This document shows positions 57,101 through 64,000 of a DNA stretch of 64,000 bases, in pieces. The DNA is from Rhizopus arrhizus (taxonomy: Eukaryota; Mucoromycota; Mucoromycetes; Mucorales; Rhizopodaceae), in contig JAKZZE010000012.1 of NCBI GenBank assembly GCA_024220505.1, positions 868,001 through 932,000 of the forward strand, written 5' to 3'. The notes below the pieces were generated by a model. It made no database searches. It saw only the letters and a list, made by a program, of their open reading frames with translations, and was not told the origin of the DNA. Made by a program: the position numbers and the translations under genes. Each line of letters opens with the position of its first letter. Position 1 is the first letter of the stretch.

Positions 57101-60100
57101 AAGTGACACGAGAGCAAATGTCTGGAGCAAAATTGACAGATGGATCACGAGTAGAAAGGAAGAGTGTAAAGGCGGGTGAAAAGTCAATGTCTTGGCTGCC
57201 CAATCTAATCAATACACGGCCACCAGTACGACGGAGCTCTTTGTTGAGTACAGGATTCAAAATAGGATCAAGGTGTTCTACATCCTGAATCAAAATGGGA
57301 TTACCGAAACGCAAGGCACTTTCAAGATTCTTGATAAATGAGTCATCCAAAAAGCTAGTGACAGTTATCTTACGATCCTTATATTCGTTGATCAAAAAGT
57401 TGGTGGCTTGGCCTGAGGGGTCAATGATCAGAGGGTATCTGTCATATCTTTTGAGCATGATAGCATTTTCAATACAGAGCTGATCGGCTGGAAGAGAGTT
57501 GGCTTGCCATGAGAGACGATCGTCAGCGGAAGAAAGATATTCAGTCAGCGATACCTCATGCTTGAATTGAATGTTAGCTGTCAGCAAGTGATCCATCCAT
57601 TTCTGAATAAGAATATCACGGTATTGTTGATCAAAGTAACCACCATATGCCATAAAAGCAGCGGCTAAGAGAACATCACCTACAATAGTACCCATTTGGC
57701 TTTCAAATGCTTGACTAGCAGATTCCCAACGCACTTTTTCTGACGATAATGAACTAAGAAGAGTGATACTACGATCAACCTTGAATTTGACGCGCTCCAT
57801 TTCAGCTTTAATAATTTGAGTTTCACCAACAAGTTCTGCATATTCATCTCTATAACGACGAATACTGACTTCAAGATCAGAAATGACCTTATCCATTTCT
57901 ACAGCCTGTTGTTGTGTATCTTCTGAGCTTCTTTGAAGTTGATTGAGTTCTTCACGAAGAGGACCAACACGATCTAAGATTGAAGAAAAGTTGCATTGAG
58001 CAGTAACCCATTTGTATAAGGGACCACAAGCTTTAGAAGCACGATTGACCATGTCATAATCAAAGTTGGGGTTGTTAAGGAAATTTTTGTTCATGTAATC
58101 ACGCAATTGCTTGGTGATTTGGGCTTCCGTATCATAATTTACAATACTTGAAATGAAATCATCACGACGAATGATACCTTGTACTGTCTTCCAACTGTCA
58201 ATCTTGTGACCAAGCATTGTACAAACAGATTCCATAGTAAGCTTAACAGCTTCAGGAGGGTTACTCATAGATCTCACTTCAGTAAGATGCTGTCTCTTGA
58301 TACTTCTAACACTCATTTCAGCTTCTTTAACTGCAGGTTCAGCATTAGCTAAATCATTGTCTACTTCAATACGACGGGCTTCGATTTCCTATTATACAAA
58401 TAATATTTTGTCAGCCGATAATACTTTAGCTTCTCAACCATTAACTTACCTTTGTTTGGATCTTCAAATTATTCTTTATGATAAGAGAGTCGGCTTTCTT
58501 ACGTTCAGCTTCTTTTTCATCTTCAACCATTTGTTTAATCTTTTCATTAGCTTGATTCTGTTTCAATTCAAGCTGGCTCTTTTTGATAGCAAGACTCTTT
58601 CTAAGTTCTTCCACCTTGATCACAGTATCCTTCAGTTTCTCCAAACCAACGTTAAGATGGCGTTGTTGTTCTTCCAAATCTTCACGTTTTTCATTGTACA
58701 GACGTACATAGTGGGAAATGAAGTCCAAGAAGTGGCGAGGTGTAGCATAGTTATGACGACCTTGGCGCTTGCTAAGCTTAGCATTAATTTCATACAACGA
58801 TTGGTGAACGTAGACAAGAGCGTTAACAACTGCTTCACGATGGCTAGGAGGAATGGGAAGATTACGGTATGTAATAGGGAAATTGAGAGGAGCAGCGTAG
58901 TTTGGCATATCAAGATCCAAAGTCTTTGTGAACTCCATACCCACTTGATAGAAGGCTTGATCAGGCCAGTCACCAAACCAATCAAGTACACAACGATTGA
59001 ACAAGGCTGGAGAAGTAGCAGCACGAGAGGCAAGACCACCTTCAGGAGGATTCATAGTAAAGACAACGTGAAGATTACGCATGACTTGCTGAGTAAACCA
59101 CTTATAGAGCTCTTCATTTGAATCAAGCATTAAACCATCACGTTGAGCACCTTCTTTACAGGCAGTCATTAATGAAGCATATTCATCTCCTTCAAACAAA
59201 CCAGGGACTTCGGCATTGGCCAAGAGTGTGTTCATACGTTCAAGGAAACCAGAATCAAGAACATTAGATTCGTCCATAATGAAACATATCTTTTCGCCTT
59301 TACAACCAGAACGACGAAGTACAGTACGTAAATCATCATCAAAATCAGCACCAGTATACTTATTGTGCACCTTTACTTGGAACACGCTAAGACCATTCAT
59401 CCAAGCAACAAATCTTGACAAGGTTGTCTTACCGGAACCACTGACACCAATCAACAACAAATGGCCTTGAGGTTGTCTAAATACACGATCAATACGGAGA
59501 ACATGCTCAAGTACATCATTGAATAGAACCAAAGCAACATCAAGTTCTTCTTCATAAAAGACTTTAAGACGGGCTTTAGCAAAGTCACGTAATTGTTCAC
59601 GTTTGACGGGAACATAATGCTTAGACAGCCAGTTGGAGAACAAGATGGGCCTTTCTAGAGCTTCTTCATGATTAATTGAAGGGAAATGCTTATTCGCAAT
59701 AGAGTCAATCATGTCATCAGTCCATTTACGTTCTTCTTCATTTACTAAACGATCCTGGAAAAGTCGTAATGCTTCGTGAGCCCAAATACGAACAAGGCCT
59801 TCTACAGTTAATGTTTCTAGTGGCTTAATGGCTTCATAAATACCACGTATCCAACGTGTCAATTCACGAGGAGAGTAAATATAATGGGCTTGAATATCAG
59901 GAGTAAATCGCTTTTGAGAAGCTAAATAAAGCTCAACCATTGCACCAGTAAGAGATTCAGCGTAACCACGAAGGTTAGGAACCACTTTAAGCATGGCACG
60001 AGTAAATGTACCATAAATTTGCATGAGAGAAAGTTGACCAGCGTAGTCGACCATAACCAAAGGTGCATGACGAAGGAAACGATGAGAAAGAGGAACACGG

Positions 60101-63100
60101 CCAGGATCGGTAGGAGGATTACATGCACCCACAAATTGAATACGCTCCAAAGTGACCCAGGATTTATCACTTGTTCTCCAGAAACCATTATATTCAACAA
60201 GTTGTCTGAGGAAAGAGATGACACGTTGTGTGTGATACTTGTCAGTAGCTGGCAAATTAATTTCATCACAGAAGACAACAAGCCATCGACCAATGTTGAG
60301 GGGCGATAAAACAACACCATTAGGTGTCTTTCTATACTCACAATGTTGTTCAAACGTTTTGAGAACCAATTCAGGATTGGTTGCACTGGAGAAATTAAGA
60401 CCAACCACTTCCATATCAGGAAGCTTTCTAAGAGCACTGAACAATGTCATAGTCTTACCAGAACCGGGCGGACCACACAAAATCAAAGGCTTATGTTCAG
60501 ACAGCCAAGAGTACAATACTTCTTCATGACGAATTGTATCAACAGTGGGGATGATCATATCAGCGTCAGATACCTTATGCGTTTCAATTTCGATAACAGG
60601 AACCTTGGATTCCCAAGGTACCCATTGACCATTGGCCACGGAAATATCATAGTCGATAATGGTATGACCCTCTGTAAGTGGAGGCAATTCATAGGTGGTT
60701 ACTCCACGAACAAAATCACCAAGCACAGCACGAAGATCAAGCTTGGCATCACCAGAGAAACTCCAAATGATGGAATAAATGATACGCTTGTTGATATAAC
60801 CCTCTAAATGATCGCCTGTCATAGGGAAATCAGGATGTTGAGAATTGTATTCAAGTACGTTGCGTACAGTCTTATTCAAAAGTGAAAAGAAGGTTGAAAG
60901 AACACGCATACGAGTGAAGTCCATGATATGTTCTAATGTCGATGCATATTCCAAGCATTTAGCAACCAAACAGTGTTCATCTGAAAGATCAGGAGCCATA
61001 GCATCAGCAATGGCGCGCTGGGTATGCAGGTTGGGTGAAACGCCATCTTCAGTGGCGGCTGCACCATTTGCGTTTGCAGCCCCACTTTCAGTACGTCGAC
61101 GAGAAGTAGATCCTTCTTCCTCGATTTCATCCATGGGAACATTACGAAGCGTTTCAAGATAGTTTGTAAAGATCATTGGTAAAGTAATAATGTCTTCACT
61201 GAACCATACCATACCACAACGAGAGACAGTAGCCAATGTAGCGTATTTAAGTGTTTCAACTTCAAACATGATACGAACATTAGGAGGCAAATTGAGACGT
61301 TCACCATTGGGCAAAGTAAGAAGACGATTATCATCAAGTACGGAATTCAAATTTTCTACCCATTCAGGATCAACATCACCATCAAAAATAATCCAGTGAC
61401 GCTTTTGACTTTCACCACGAACATTATCAACAATCTTACGAAGTATATGGGTGAACAAACCATCAGTCCACTCACGAGTGGTAGAATCCAAAGTACCGTA
61501 TAATGCATCTTTAGGAATAGCCTTAGGATCAATAGTGTAAGCAATACCTTCTACGCCCTCAACACGCTCCAAGGCAGTTAATAAAATCTTCCATGCTGTG
61601 GATTTACCGGCACCTGAAGGACCAACCATCATCAAACCATGATGAATGTTTTGGATTTGGTACAATTGAATGACCTTATCCATCCAGGCATCTCCAGGTA
61701 CAAAACGACGTTCCTCACAAACTTTACGTAATTCTTCTTTAAGACGATCAAGATTAACGGGTGCATAGTGTACACCAGGGAAGACATCTGCAAGTAAGCT
61801 GGTCAAAAGAGGAATATCATCAGCAACTAATTTAGGCTCAACAGTTTCACGAATACTGGAAATCAATAATTGTTGTTCAGGAACAGGCTCAGAGATTTTA
61901 GCATATTCAGTTTGATCAGCTTCCCCTTTTTCGATATCCTCACGAAGCAAGGTTAATCGATCACGCTTCAAGTTACCAGCACTAACCAAAACACTTTTGA
62001 GTGCACGTAAACCAAAATCATAGTGAGATTGAGGAGAGAGTTGTTCAGCACACAGATTGAATAAAGGAACCACCTTGGAAGCTAAAATTTCAGCAGTACG
62101 GAAACCTTGAGAATACAGCATGACCTGAGCAATCAATTCTCTATCAGGCTTAGTCATAGCCATACTTCTGAATAGCTTCTTCAAGTTATCTGGTAAGTTG
62201 GAACGACCGGCATAACCAGGGTTCATGGTAATGAAAATACCAGTATCTGTATTTACACGAACATTTCGACCAACCAATTCGATTTCATGATTAGGGTTCT
62301 TTGTAGCTTCTTTAAGACCCAATTGAATAGTTTGAACTTGTTGTGAGACAGCTGACAGAATACGTTCTTCCAGACGATTGAACTCATCAAAACAGCCCCA
62401 AGCACCTACTTGACAGAGACCGATGAAGATACGACCCATAGCTTGGAAATCGAATGTTTCATCACAACAGAACACAAGAACAAAGCGACCAAGCTGTACA
62501 CCCAATGCTTTAACGGATTCCGTCTTACCGGTACCTGCAGGACCAAATGGTGAACCACCAAGACGTTGTTCCAAAGCTTGAGTTAAGGTCAAATAACAAC
62601 GATCAGTCAAAGGAGTTTGAACGAGACGATCGACGACACCAAGATATTCATAACCATAGTAGAATTGTGCATTAGCCATGTTAATAGTCAAGCGGTGAAT
62701 AGGATTTTCTACTGAGTGGTTAAAGTAGAATCGCATATGGTAAAGCCAGTTGAAGTCTCTAGGAGACAAAATGTTATCAGCTACTAATTGACGAGTAACA
62801 TCACGTTGATGTACGAGTTCTGTGACAAGATGCTCACATTTTCTTCGCTTAATAACCTTCAAATCAAGCAATACCGCATCAGCCAAGATGTTTAAATTTC
62901 TTTCAATCAAACCGACTGCATGTTGCATAGGCGCTTGATCTGAGTCACCAGCTTCATCTATGGTGGTGAGTGCTTTATCAACAGATTGAGTCCAAATGAT
63001 TTGAGCAGCCAAAACGACGAGTTGAGCGGGGTATCGATCAATCCATTCCATGAAGTCAGGAGAACTCATTTCTTCAGCATTGTAGATGTTCTCAAGTTCA

Positions 63101-64000
63101 GTTACAGCGTCGGTCAAGAGTTGGGCAAGAGAAACACGCATTTCATTTTCCAATAAAGTTAACCAATCGTTGATCTTTGGATTATCCTTAATAGAGACAG
63201 GCGTTTTGAATTTGACTTCTTCGCCTTCTTTTGATGCCATACCAATAATAGATGTTTGTTCTTCATCCAACAAGATATTAGAAATACCGGCAAACATTTT
63301 CTTGAAATGTTTTTGAATACGCAAGATATCCTTGCTGTTACCAATAATTTCAAGCAAATCTTCATCACCAACAAAGTAGAAACGTGGGAAAGAAGAACGT
63401 TCTCGTTCAAGATATTCACCCAAGGCTTTTTGAATCTTGCTCAATAATTCAGCAAGACGTTCCAAAGATTTTTGAATATTGGGGATGTTAAGTACATCCA
63501 AGACAAATGGTGATTTGTAAACCTTCTTCATCACAGTCAAGAATTCGGTGTTAATGCTTTGGAAACGTTGTGTTTCAACTGGAAGCAAATGCTTAATATC
63601 TACGCTACCACTGAAAATGCCTTCAAGGTAAACCCATTGACGTTGAACATCAATCCAAACATCAAAAAGAACATGGATACGATTCAATTTATCTTCCCAT
63701 GATGATGCGTCTTCTTCAAATACTTTGTAGTATGGTGATAATTTCATGGCAGTAAGAGAGTTAAGATGTTCACTCGACTTGCTGAATAAATCGTCCCATC
63801 CACGAATAAGGCGACATCTATTTTGATAATTGACCAAGTCTAATACATATCCAGTCCATGTCTCCTTAATCTGCTTCAAGAACTCTTCAAGAGCCATTTC
63901 ACCTTGAGCTTGCATAATTACATCTCTGACAACAGCTTCATTACGTTTAAGGTCAAGATCCCACAAGTGTCCAATTGTCATTTCAGACAAAGTAAAGCGG
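54195..64000 (-). CDS. DHC1: Cytoplasmic dynein heavy chain (C-terminal ~3230 residues, N-terminus beyond the window)
   Basis: Three exons in view: 64000-58450 (continuing past the edge), 58388-56240 and 56185-54195; introns of 61 and 54 nt keep phase. It is the motor subunit that moves cargo and nuclei to microtubule minus ends. The visible part starts in the linker region. P-loops follow in order: GPAGTGKTE (AAA1, near 62540), GPSGAGKST (AAA2, near 61610), GPPGSGKT (AAA3, near 60465) and GVSGSGKTT (AAA4, near 59445). AAA1 Walker B is CFDEFNR. The stalk coils flank a microtubule-binding domain at about 58290-58010 ([18 protein letters not shown]). AAA5, AAA6 and the C-terminal domain end at [12 protein letters not shown]. 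About 1000 N-terminal tail residues are missing. A Ser/Ala-rich insertion after AAA2 contains [15 protein letters not shown]. Confidence 0.97.

Overview
This 64 kb window is nuclear DNA of a filamentous fungus, most likely an early-diverging mould of the Mucoromycota (Mucorales-like). The evidence is AT-rich sequence, many 48-66 nt GT-AG introns, extreme A/T homopolymers, a chromosome-sized cytoplasmic dynein, and a gene set of ERI1-type RNase, 5-alpha-reductase-like enzyme, Rab8, Rab11 and a two-finger GATA factor. Genes were assembled by joining exons whose splice sites and reading phases agree. No tRNA, rRNA or CRISPR was seen.

Region by region: 1-1808 is a degenerate element bounded by 56-bp inverted repeats, with one copy of an 88-bp foldback repeat inside. 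2.3-17.5 kb holds pectin methylesterase, prefoldin subunit 1 (convergent with an ankyrin/coiled-coil protein), an ERI1-like 3'-5' exoribonuclease carrying a one-base frameshift, a broken gene next to a retroelement fragment, a GDSL esterase, a HAD-fold protein with an altered active site, a second copy of the 88-bp repeat, glycine cleavage H protein, a bZIP factor and Rab8/Sec4. 17.5-25 kb is a minus-strand run: F-box/LRR protein ending in a CaaX box, DAP1-like heme protein, 5-alpha-reductase-like enzyme, Rab11, NAD kinase and a small unknown protein.

25-34 kb is gene-poor and decayed: a 75-base T run, a lysine-rich gene of uncertain structure, coding remnants, and a decayed plus-strand LINE. 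At 33971-39820 a full-length LINE retrotransposon lies on the minus strand. It has intact ORF1 (three CCHC-like knuckles) and ORF2 (endonuclease, reverse transcriptase, zinc motif), a 20-nt poly(A) tail and an 11-bp target-site duplication. After it come a calmodulin-like protein, a possible 49-aa gene, a two-finger GATA factor, a decayed gene, pyruvate kinase (nine exons), a CM1-domain coiled-coil protein, and cytoplasmic dynein heavy chain, which runs off the right edge.

Some neighbours share a process: Rab8 and Rab11 act in late exocytosis; DAP1 and the 5-alpha-reductase-like enzyme are tandem and sterol-linked; the CM1 protein (gamma-tubulin complex recruitment) sits beside dynein. Almost every gene, on either strand, has a long T or CT tract on its sense strand just before the start codon.
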